Source of the DNA: Planococcus sp. (in: firmicutes) | GTDB lineage: Bacteria; Bacillota; Bacilli; Bacillales_A; Planococcaceae | Length of the DNA: 5,173 nucleotides | NCBI GenBank assembly: GCA_030147455.1 | Contig: JASKZU010000246.1 | Coordinates: 1-5,173, forward strand | Reading direction: 5' to 3' | Shown: in pieces, positions 1-4,755 of the stretch | How positions within the stretch are numbered: the stretch's first letter is position 1 | Layout of the letters: the number at the start of each line of letters is the position of its first letter | The notes under the pieces: generated by a model | What the model was told of the DNA's origin: nothing | Databases searched by the model: none | The model's input: the letters and a program-made list of their open reading frames with translations, nothing else | Position numbers and translations under genes: made by a program

Positions 1-760
1 TATGGGCGCCGGACTCTCTAGCTCCGAGAAAGCGTGTGCCCATCTGGACAGCCCCCGCGCCAAGTGCTAGCGATGCAATCAATCCGCGGCCGTCTGTAAT
101 TCCCCCTGCTGCGATGACAGGAATGTCCACTGCATCCACTAATTGCGGCACTAAAGCCATCGTGCCGATTTGTGCCCCCATCGTATGCTCATCAAACGAA
201 AAGCTGCCTCGATGCCCGCCGGCTTCGCTGCCTTGCGCGACGACCGCGTCCACGCCTGCCGCTTGTGCCTGGAGCGCTTCTTTCACAGTTGTTGCCATCG
301 CAATAATGGTGATACCCTGTGCTTTTGCCGCTTCTGTTTGTTCAAGCGTCAAGCAGCCAAATGCCGTACTAACGATAGGCACCTCAAGTTCCAGACATAT
401 CTCGAACAACTCCGGCCCAAAGTCTGAAGACCGGTAAGCACCGGCACGTCGTTCGATGCCCAGTTCCGAATAAGCAAAGCCGAGTGCCTGCTGCACTTCT
501 TCAAGACGTGAAAAATCGTCTGACGGCCCTGCCGCGAAAAGGTTAACGGCAAACGGTTTATCGGTTTGCGCGCGAATGTCCAAAATATCCCTGCGCAATC
601 CATCGGGCATTGAGTAAGCTGCTCCGAGCGTACCGAGCCCGCCTGCTTGCGACACTTCCGAAACCAGTCGCGCAGTGGCAGGACCGCCCGCCATACCGGC
701 TTGGATAATCGGATAGCGGATGCCAAGCAAGCGGCAAATGTCTGTGTTTAATGAAATCAT
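1..760 (-). CDS. Nitronate monooxygenase (2-nitropropane dioxygenase family), C-terminus cut by window edge
   Basis: The protein is predicted to be a cytoplasmic FMN-dependent TIM-barrel enzyme that oxidises toxic alkyl nitronates. The reading frame starts at ATG 760-758, six bases after a strong AAGGAGGG (767-774), and stays open for 253 codons to the left edge. The family usually has about 320-360 residues, so roughly 80-100 C-terminal residues are missing. Visible hallmarks in order: the N-terminal strand with YPIIQAGMAGG (residues 16-26); NLFAAGP (73-79); STAFG (131-135); GSEAGGHRG (177-185), whose His183 corresponds to the catalytic base of characterised nitronate monooxygenases; and the FMN-phosphate region AAGGITDGRG (217-226) followed by ALGAGAVQMGTRFL (232-245). 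FabK enoyl-ACP reductases share this fold and similar motifs, so FabK or an uncharacterised YrpB-like oxidoreductase are alternatives. The gene is transcribed divergently from the 81-residue ORF and has its own sigma-A-like promoter. Family assignment is firm; the substrate is inferred. Confidence 0.9.
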   Translation of the reverse strand, partial: MISLNTDICRLLGIRYPIIQAGMAGGPATARLVSEVSQAGGLGTLGAAYSMPDGLRRDILDIRAQTDKPFAVNLFAAGPSDDFSRLEEVQQALGFAYSELGIERRAGAYRSSDFGPELFEICLELEVPIVSTAFGCLTLEQTEAAKAQGITIIAMATTVKEALQAQAAGVDAVVAQGSEAGGHRGSFSFDEHTMGAQIGTMALVPQLVDAVDIPVIAAGGITDGRGLIASLALGAGAVQMGTRFLGARESGAH

Positions 761-802
761 AACTTGCCCTCCTTATAGTCTTCTGCTTTCCAGTATCCCA
801 TT

Positions 803-827
803 GTTTAGGATTTCTTCAACCGGGAAC
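803..827 (+). promoter_or_regulatory. Candidate SigB-type promoter of the 81-residue ORF
   Basis: GTTTAG (803-808), a 13-bp spacer and GGGAAC (822-827) resemble the general-stress sigma-B consensus of Bacillus and Listeria (GTTT.., 12-15 bp, GGGWAW). The site lies about 57 bp before the ATG at 884. It abuts the -10 of the leftward promoter, so the two could interfere with each other. A chance match is possible. Confidence 0.4.
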
Positions 828-828
828 T

Positions 829-858
829 TTTATAACCGAACAGCGTTCTTTATAACAA
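829..858 (-). promoter_or_regulatory. Candidate sigma-A promoter of the nitronate monooxygenase gene
   Basis: On the minus strand, TTGTTA (853-858) lies 18 bp before TATAAA (829-834). This predicts a start near 822 and a leader of about 62 nt. A small dyad, GAAC-AGC-GTTC (838-848), sits between the two boxes and could be an operator. Assignment rests on consensus matching only. Confidence 0.5.
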
Positions 859-883
859 CACCTAGAGAAGGCGGGATCAAAGC

Positions 884-1129
884 ATGAAGGGCTTTCTTTC
901 ACTTTTGGCAGTTGCGTTGATTGCCGTTTTTTGCGGCGTGATTTTTCTGACATTCCACAGCGAATCGTTTGGAAACTGGGAAAGCCAGCAGCGTCTTCAT
1001 GCCTATTCAGAAACTAGAAATAATACTGTTCCAGATCAGCAAGGCATGCAAACCGCGGCAATTGAAGCGCCAGTCGGTCAATTCGCTGCTGCCTATACGG
1101 CATCTATCCGGTCATGCCCAGCTCCTTAA
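884..1129 (+). CDS. Small membrane-anchored or secreted protein of unknown function (81 residues)
   Basis: I do not recognise this protein. It starts at ATG 884, preceded by GAGAAGGCGGG (865-875), a moderate ribosome binding site. Residues 4-24 (SLLAVALIAVFCG and neighbours) form a hydrophobic segment after a single Lys, so it is either an uncleaved signal anchor or a signal peptide. Cys17 does not sit in a good lipobox, because Phe occupies the -1 position. Residues 25-81 are polar, Gln/Asn/Ala-rich and probably outside the membrane. The gene has a SigB-like promoter upstream and a strong terminator six bases downstream, which supports it being a real single-gene unit. Reading one frame over near the end gives an alternative tail, IYPVMPSSLT, stopping at 1132-1134, so a late frameshift cannot be excluded. 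Codon use resembles that of its neighbours. Confidence 0.6.
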   Translation: MKGFLSLLAVALIAVFCGVIFLTFHSESFGNWESQQRLHAYSETRNNTVPDQQGMQTAAIEAPVGQFAAAYTASIRSCPAP

Positions 1130-1130
1130 C

Positions 1131-1170
1131 ATAAAATCCTCCAAGCGCCAAAGCGCCTGGAGGATTTTTT
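1131..1170. terminator. Bidirectional factor-independent terminator
   Basis: Arms 1135-1148 and 1153-1166 form a 14-bp stem with a single A-C mismatch and a CAAA loop. On the plus strand it runs into six Ts (1165-1170), ending the 81-residue gene. On the minus strand it is followed by four Ts, ending the dioxygenase gene, whose TAA (1169-1171) touches the T-run. Confidence 0.85.
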
Positions 1171-2014
1171 ATGCCGTAACGATATGGATCCGGTTGCCGG
1201 AAGGATCGGCCGTTTTAAGCACATTGCCTTCTGCGTGAAACTCAGCTCCGTAAAGACGCAGCCGTTCTTCTATCGCTGTTCTGGCTGATGCCGGTACGCG
1301 GATCACATAATGAGAAAGCCCAGCAGCGTCTTTTGGCAATGCCGGGATGCCCGTCCCGTTCCAGACGTTCAGCCCGATATGATGGTGATAGCCCGCGTCC
1401 GATATAAATAACGCTTGATGCCCAAAACGCGCCACCACATCAAAACCCAGTGCTTCTGTATAAAAGGCATGCGCCGCCTCCAAGTCGGAAACGTGAAGGT
1501 GAATGTGTCCAAGCAACGTTCCGGCAGGCATGCCGCCCCACAGCTCTCCTTGCGCCGCTTCAGCAACGCTTTGTACAGCCAGCGGATCGACTGTCATATG
1601 AACCTGTTCACCGCGCCATTCCCACTCCGCCGGCTCGCGGTCGCGGTAAATTTCGATGCCGTTTCCTTCAGGATCTGAAAAATATAAGGCTTCACTTACT
1701 CGGTGGTCGGAAGAGCCGAGCGGGATTTTCTGCTCGTGAAGATGCAAGAGGACTTTTCCGAGTTCTTTTCGGTTTGGCAGTAAAATCGCAAAATGATACA
1801 AGCCTGCAAACCGCCCGTTTTTTGGATGGATAGCTGCCGAATGCTCGAGCTTCAGCATCTCCTGGCCATTTACGCCAAGCACTATTTCCTCCGCCGATTG
1901 CTCCAACACTTCAAACCCGAGCATGTCTGCGTAAAACCGGCTCATTTTCTCCAAGTCCATCACTTTAAGGGTTAAGCTCTCAACATGTTTTACAGACTGT
2001 TCATGAAAAATCAT
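1169..2014 (-). CDS. catE: CatE-like catechol 2,3-dioxygenase / tandem VOC-domain protein (281 residues)
   Basis: The protein has two tandem vicinal-oxygen-chelate (glyoxalase/extradiol dioxygenase) domains, residues about 8-127 and 166-281. This matches the architecture and length (about 285) of Bacillus CatE, which opens the catechol ring next to its hydroxyls using Fe(II). Conserved blocks include GLYHFAILLPNRKELG (71-86), SEALYFSDPEGNGIEIY (107-123), LGHIHLHVSDL (168-178), FYTEALGFDV (184-193) and YHHHIGLN (209-216). Candidate metal ligands are His74, Glu121 and His170. The equivalent positions in the opposite half (Ser12, His277) do not complete a His-His-Glu set. The start at ATG 2014 follows GGGAGGG. 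In Bacillus subtilis catE follows catD (DoxX family); no catD lies next to it here. Upstream is a sigma-A-like promoter with a partial dyad that could bind a regulator. Alternatives are another ring-cleaving dioxygenase or a thiol-dependent VOC detoxification enzyme. Confidence 0.85.
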   Translation of the reverse strand: MIFHEQSVKHVESLTLKVMDLEKMSRFYADMLGFEVLEQSAEEIVLGVNGQEMLKLEHSAAIHPKNGRFAGLYHFAILLPNRKELGKVLLHLHEQKIPLGSSDHRVSEALYFSDPEGNGIEIYRDREPAEWEWRGEQVHMTVDPLAVQSVAEAAQGELWGGMPAGTLLGHIHLHVSDLEAAHAFYTEALGFDVVARFGHQALFISDAGYHHHIGLNVWNGTGIPALPKDAAGLSHYVIRVPASARTAIEERLRLYGAEFHAEGNVLKTADPSGNRIHIVTA

Positions 2015-2043
2015 TGCATTCCCTCCCGCTTGCGTTTTAACTA

Positions 2044-2072
2044 ATGGTATTTCAGTAATGAGTTCACGTCAA
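2044..2072 (-). promoter_or_regulatory. Candidate sigma-A promoter of the catE-like gene, with a dyad
   Basis: On the minus strand, TTGACG (2067-2072), a 17-bp spacer and TACCAT (2044-2049) give a good -35, ideal spacing and a fair -10. The leader would be about 25-30 nt and includes the GGGAGGG ribosome binding site. An imperfect dyad, AACT.AT and AT.AGTT separated by 12 bp, covers the spacer and the -10 (about 2039-2064) and would suit repressor binding. Confidence 0.55.
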
Positions 2073-2138
2073 ATTAGCAGTTAGCATGAAAATTTCTAAA
2101 TAGATTCTTGTGTTGAAACAGCAATAGATAGGAATTGA

Positions 2139-2193
2139 TTGTTCATTTTATATAGACAGAATATTCTAACTTCTGTTAAAGTTTTAGTATACA
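2139..2193 (+). promoter_or_regulatory. Weak promoter and dyad region upstream of the 103-residue gene
   Basis: Two poor sigma-A possibilities exist: TTGTTC (2139-2144) with 17 bp to TATTCT (2162-2167), and a TATACA -10 (2188-2193) with no clear -35. The region also holds the palindrome AGAATATTCT (2158-2167) and the inverted repeat ACAGAA (2156-2161) / TTCTGT (2171-2176). A regulator may compensate for the weak promoter. The exact start site cannot be set from sequence. Confidence 0.3.
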
Positions 2194-2214
2194 AAGTGAA
2201 GGAGGGATTGACAG

Positions 2215-2526
2215 ATGTCGATTTATTCTAACTTGACGTACGAAAACGATACACGGAAGATTGACAAGGCACTGAAGAAATACGAAGAAAAAAAGAATGT
2301 TGCATTGGTGCTGCTGGCGGAAATTGATATGTTGAACAAAATGGAAGATGTGGAAGACACGATTCTTTGGAAACAGCACTCCATGAAAGAAAAACTCATT
2401 GCCACAGAGCGCCAGCGCAAAGAAGTGGAAAAGATGCTCGTCCACTATATTGATAAATACAGTGACCGCGATTTACGGCGGCAGACGGATATGTTGGAGC
2501 AATTAAAAAAAGATAAACCGACGTAA
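2215..2526 (+). CDS. Charged helical (coiled-coil-like) protein of unknown function (103 residues)
   Basis: The start ATG 2215 follows an excellent AAGGAGGG (2199-2206) with eight bases of spacing. The product is almost entirely helix-forming: it is rich in Lys, Glu, Leu and Met, has no Cys, and its only Pro is residue 102. It has no signal peptide or membrane segment, so it should be a soluble cytoplasmic protein. Residues about 12-40 and 50-98 look like two amphipathic helices (for example DKALKKYEEKK and ERQRKEVEKMLVHYIDKY), separated by a short stretch around MEDVEDTILW. This suggests a helical hairpin or a dimerising coiled coil. I do not recognise the family and assign no function. The TAA stop (2524-2526) lies inside the 5' arm of the terminator shared with the convergent corA gene. 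It is transcribed divergently from the catE-like gene. Confidence 0.8.
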   Translation: MSIYSNLTYENDTRKIDKALKKYEEKKNVALVLLAEIDMLNKMEDVEDTILWKQHSMKEKLIATERQRKEVEKMLVHYIDKYSDRDLRRQTDMLEQLKKDKPT

Positions 2527-2563
2527 AAAGACAGGGCTGATTTCTCAGTCCTGTCTTTTTACG
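2522..2563. terminator. Bidirectional terminator embedded in two convergent coding ends
   Basis: Arms 2522-2540 and 2545-2563 pair over 19 bp with one G-T pair and a TTTC loop. The flanking A5 and T5 tracts are part of the stem, so either transcript ends with a T-run. The plus-strand gene's TAA is in one arm, and the last codons (VKRQD) and TGA of corA are in the other arm and loop. Confidence 0.85.
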
Positions 2564-3495
2564 GGTTTGTCCGGGCTTTTGGCGGCCCGAAGAATATCAC
2601 CTGTCCAGCCTTTTCGCTTAAAGTACACATATAAAAGAAACGTCGAAACGGCAATTACAGTAATCGACATGGTATAGCCATACCGCCAGTCAAGCTCCGG
2701 CATAATCCGGAAGTTCATCCCCCAAAGTGCGCCCCACGCCATGATTGGCGTAAAAAGCGTTGTCAATACAGTCAGTGTTTTGACGATTTCGTTTCCTCTG
2801 TAATTGGCTACGACATTTTCCATATCGACCATATTGTTGATTTCATCCTGGTACGAATCAACAAGCATGACGCAACGCTCAATGCGCTGCGATGTGCGCT
2901 CGTATTCCACTTGGCCGCGGACAGCCCGGCCAAAGGTTTCTTCGATTGCCATTACCAGTTCCCGGAATCCCATCACCATATGCTTCCACAATAAAATTTC
3001 ATGGCGCACATCTTCAATTTTCTCCAGCGTCCGGCGATTATTTTGTTCTTTGATGTTCCATAACAAATGGTGAAGCCGTTCTTCGAAGCTGTCGATTTTA
3101 TGCAGCACAGATGCCATCATGCCGCCGATCAGCACCATCATCACTTCGATCGGCGACTCTGCCCGTTGCATCTGCTCGATCATTAAATGTCTCGGCATGT
3201 CCAGGTCTTCTTCAAAATCCACCATGCTGGTCATCAGCAATTCAGGCGTCACATAAAAGTGGAACACATCCCGAACATCCCGGTACTCGCTGCTTTGCTT
3301 ATAAATGAGCGATCCCCATAACACTTCTTTTCCCTGCTCCGACGTATCCGCATGAAGGATGTTGACGATCAACTGGTCGGATTCTCGCACCCATTGCTGA
3401 AACTTCGAGTTATCTTTCAGAATACCCGGAAAATCAACTGCACTCATCTTCTGCGCCTCATGCCATACCGCTTTTTCAAATTGATGCCGCGTCAT
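2545..3495 (-). CDS. corA: CorA-family magnesium/divalent cation transporter (316 residues)
   Basis: This is an inner-membrane pentameric channel that admits Mg2+ (some relatives carry Co2+, Ni2+ or Zn2+). The soluble N-terminal domain (residues 1 to about 190) leads into a long charged helix (about 190-238). Two transmembrane segments follow at the C-terminus, about 239-258 and 274-292. The family signature Gly-Met-Asn is at 259-261 in WGMNF, with Trp in place of the usual Tyr before it, followed by MPELDWRYGY (265-274). The C-terminal tail is basic, as expected for the cytoplasmic side. Length matches CorA and the Bacillus YfjQ branch. The start ATG 3495 follows GAGGAAAG at good spacing. 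No strong promoter is visible between it and the upstream terminator; CATAAT about 26-31 bases before the ATG could be a -10, but it lacks a -35. The last five codons and the stop form part of the terminator shared with the convergent 103-residue gene. Confidence 0.93.
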   Translation of the reverse strand: MTRHQFEKAVWHEAQKMSAVDFPGILKDNSKFQQWVRESDQLIVNILHADTSEQGKEVLWGSLIYKQSSEYRDVRDVFHFYVTPELLMTSMVDFEEDLDMPRHLMIEQMQRAESPIEVMMVLIGGMMASVLHKIDSFEERLHHLLWNIKEQNNRRTLEKIEDVRHEILLWKHMVMGFRELVMAIEETFGRAVRGQVEYERTSQRIERCVMLVDSYQDEINNMVDMENVVANYRGNEIVKTLTVLTTLFTPIMAWGALWGMNFRIMPELDWRYGYTMSITVIAVSTFLLYVYFKRKGWTGDILRAAKSPDKPVKRQD

Positions 3496-3530
3496 TGTCT
3501 TTCCTCGCTTTCGGGTTGATTATGTCCAAC

Positions 3531-3560
3531 AAAAAACGGCCGCTCGGTTGCAGGCGGCCG
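3531..3560 (-). terminator. Terminator of the 56-residue acidic gene
   Basis: On the minus strand, CGGCCGC (3554-3560) and GCGGCCG (3537-3543) form a 7-bp all-GC stem with a 10-nt loop, followed at once by six Ts (3531-3536). It lies 10 bases after the acidic gene's stop and should insulate corA from it. Confidence 0.75.
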
Positions 3561-3567
3561 CTCGGTT
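3537..3567 (+). repeat. 13-bp direct repeat, two copies 18 bp apart
   Basis: CGGCCGCTCGGTT occurs exactly at 3537-3549 and again at 3555-3567. The repeat overlaps the terminator stem, and the second copy contains the eight-base palindrome GCGGCCGC. It may reflect a small local duplication that created the terminator. Confidence 0.8.
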
Positions 3568-3570
3568 TTC

Positions 3571-3741
3571 TCATGTTTGTTCTTCATCCGGCAGATAGTC
3601 ACGGTATTTTTCGTTGGAATTTTCCTCATACTCCAACTCTCTGTCCGGCATCGGATCGATTTCTTTTTCCGGCGGCTCGGGGTATCCAGGATCTTTTTCG
3701 GGCAGTAGTTCTTCACCTTCGTGATCAGGTCGTTTGGTCAT
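3571..3741 (-). CDS. Small, highly acidic hydrophilic protein of unknown function (56 residues)
   Basis: The frame runs from ATG 3741-3739 to TGA 3573-3571, begins MTKRPDHEGEELLPEKDPGY and ends YLPDEEQT. It has 20 acidic residues against 7 Lys/Arg, plus 9 Pro and no Cys, so it is predicted to be soluble and largely disordered. The start is supported by GGGAGG eight to nine bases upstream. A clear terminator follows ten bases after the stop, and a SigB-like element lies upstream. Together these make it a convincing single-gene unit despite its size. A competing 74-residue reading frame over the same DNA is Lys/Arg-rich, lacks a ribosome binding site and runs through the terminator, so it is a shadow. 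I do not recognise the family. Small acidic proteins of this type occur in Bacillales as stress- or sporulation-associated products, but that link is only an analogy. Confidence 0.75.
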   Translation of the reverse strand: MTKRPDHEGEELLPEKDPGYPEPPEKEIDPMPDRELEYEENSNEKYRDYLPDEEQT

Positions 3742-3775
3742 CTTTGCAGCCTCCCTGGAATGCTTTTCTTTTTCT

Positions 3776-3800
3776 TTACCCCCGTTGCCTTTTTTCCAAC
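3776..3800 (-). promoter_or_regulatory. Candidate SigB-type promoter of the acidic gene
   Basis: On the minus strand, GTTGGA (3795-3800), a 13-bp spacer and GGGTAA (3776-3781) fall in the 65-bp gap after the Nudix gene. The -10 matches five of six positions of GGGTAT and the -35 four of six of GTTTAA. The leader would be about 27 nt. The acidic gene could also be read through from the grpB-Nudix operon, since no terminator is seen between them. Confidence 0.35.
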
Positions 3801-3805
3801 CCTGT

Positions 3806-4222
3806 TCAGCTGCCGCCGAGCAGTTGTTCGAACAGTTTTAAATCATCCGGATATGCAAGCGGCAGCTGGCGCAATTCTTCAAGAGACTTCCAGGCCACGG
3901 CTTCGATTAAAAGATCATCTTGCGGTATGTCCAGTTCTCCTCCAGTTATCGCCACTTGAAAATACTGTACATTAAAAGATACAGCCGCGTTTTCATAAGT
4001 GCCGCTGGTTTTTTTCAGCGGATTTGTTACTTTTACGGAAAGTCCAGTTACTTCGCGGAATTCGCGCTCGCAGCACTGCTCCAATGTTTCGCCGGCTTCG
4101 ACGCCTGCCGCAGGTACTGCCCATTTGCTGTCTTCATCCGGTGCTTTTTGAAGCACCACCAATAGTTCATTTTGATCGTTTACACAGACGCCTGCAGCGC
4201 CTTGCCAATTTGCCATTTTCAT
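3806..4222 (-). CDS. Nudix-domain protein with an imperfect Nudix box (138 residues)
   Basis: Nudix hydrolases cleave nucleoside diphosphates linked to another group, using Mg2+ held by the box GX5EX7REUXEEXGU. The fold is evident: strand GAAGVCVNDQNELLVVLQKA (8-27), WAVPAAGVEAGETLEQCCER (34-53), EFREVTGL (54-61) and a later WKSLEELRQLP (111-121) typical of the C-terminal helix. Two consensus positions differ: Ala39 stands where the first Gly should be, and Val58 (codon GTA) where the second Glu of EE should be. Glu54 and Glu57 remain. Activity may therefore be reduced or altered. The start at ATG 4222 follows AGGAG at seven bases, and the ATG overlaps the TGA of the upstream grpB-like gene by four bases (ATGA), implying translational coupling. 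Length is normal for a single-domain Nudix enzyme. The substrate cannot be told from sequence. Confidence 0.88.
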   Translation of the reverse strand: MKMANWQGAAGVCVNDQNELLVVLQKAPDEDSKWAVPAAGVEAGETLEQCCEREFREVTGLSVKVTNPLKKTSGTYENAAVSFNVQYFQVAITGGELDIPQDDLLIEAVAWKSLEELRQLPLAYPDDLKLFEQLLGGS

Positions 4223-4728
4223 CCTATCTCTCCTAACGCTTGTGCTTCGATGGATTGAACCATCGCATGCTTTTCTTTTATGTAACGCTCGATATCAAGT
4301 GGAAATCGGACGGCCAATTGTTTTTTCAGCGTTCCGTATGCAGCTGCCTGTTCCGGATTCGACCGCAGAAAGTCCCGGAAGGCTAAATGGCGCTTGATTT
4401 CCGGATTCCCTTGCACATAACAGTGCAGATGATGGGTCCGCAAATCTCCGCCTTTTTCAAAATAACGCCGGCCCGGCAAACCGTTTTCACCTTTCGCACA
4501 AAACCCAATACGCTGAAATTTTTCGTTGAGCCGGCCGATTGCCGAGAGTTGATCGGCTTCTACTAGTATATCGATCACGGGTTTTGCTGCAAGCCCCGGT
4601 ACAGCTGTACTGCCTATATGGTGAATCGCAAGGCAATGGCCGCCGAGTACCGAACGGATTTCAGCCGCAGCTTTTTCGTATTCTTCCGGCCATACTGGAT
4701 TGTAAGTCGCCACTTCAACTTTTCTCAT
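4219..4728 (-). CDS. GrpB family protein, nucleotidyltransferase-like (169 residues)
   Basis: This is a member of the GrpB (UPF0157) family, which has a nucleotidyltransferase-like fold but poorly known biochemistry. The diagnostic block HIGSTAVPGLAAKPVIDILV (37-56) carries the Gly-Ser (39-40) and Asp53 expected of that fold. It is followed by RTHHLHCYV (97-105), HLAFRDFLRSNPEQAAAYGT (114-133) and a basic helical C-terminus, ERYIKEKHAMVQSIE (147-161), all in the usual order. About 170 residues is full length. It should be cytoplasmic. The start ATG 4728 follows AGGAGAAG. The stop overlaps the Nudix start, making a two-gene operon in which both products may handle nucleotides; that functional link is inference. 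In some actinobacteria a GrpB domain is fused to the CoA enzyme CoaE, but no CoaE part is present here. A promoter lying in the terminator just upstream probably drives the operon. Confidence 0.9.
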   Translation of the reverse strand: MRKVEVATYNPVWPEEYEKAAAEIRSVLGGHCLAIHHIGSTAVPGLAAKPVIDILVEADQLSAIGRLNEKFQRIGFCAKGENGLPGRRYFEKGGDLRTHHLHCYVQGNPEIKRHLAFRDFLRSNPEQAAAYGTLKKQLAVRFPLDIERYIKEKHAMVQSIEAQALGEIG

Positions 4729-4755
4729 CGCACTTCTCCTCAGCTGTTCGGCATT

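Noticed and set aside
36..437. 133-residue plus-strand reading frame
   Set aside because: Exactly antisense to the nitronate monooxygenase coding sequence, whose family motifs are clear; Ser/Ala/Cys-rich and with no ribosome binding site.
349..726. 125-residue minus-strand reading frame
   Set aside because: Out-of-frame shadow of the nitronate monooxygenase gene; the true frame from 760 carries all motifs and stays open to the edge.
837..848. LexA (SOS) box, CGAAC-N-GTTC type
   Set aside because: The Gram-positive LexA box needs four bases between GAAC and GTTC; here there are three, and the outer G is missing, so it is a near miss.
1450..1833. 127-residue plus-strand reading frame
   Set aside because: Antisense to the catE-like gene, Arg/Pro-rich composition typical of a shadow.
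2015..2214. Riboswitch, T-box or small RNA gene in the 200-bp gap
   Set aside because: AT-rich with only short dyads; no T-box motif, no large conserved fold and no terminator inside the gap.
3554..3561. GCGGCCGC as a cloning scar or vector junction
   Set aside because: It is explained by the local 13-bp duplication and terminator stem; no vector or linker sequence surrounds it.
3492..3716. 74-residue minus-strand reading frame overlapping the corA start by four bases (ATGA)
   Set aside because: The overlap looks like coupling, but the frame starts at GTG without a ribosome binding site, is a basic shadow of the acidic gene and reads through a strong terminator.
3495..3959. 154-residue plus-strand reading frame
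   Set aside because: Antisense to the acidic gene and to the end of the Nudix gene, with no initiation signal or recognisable domain.
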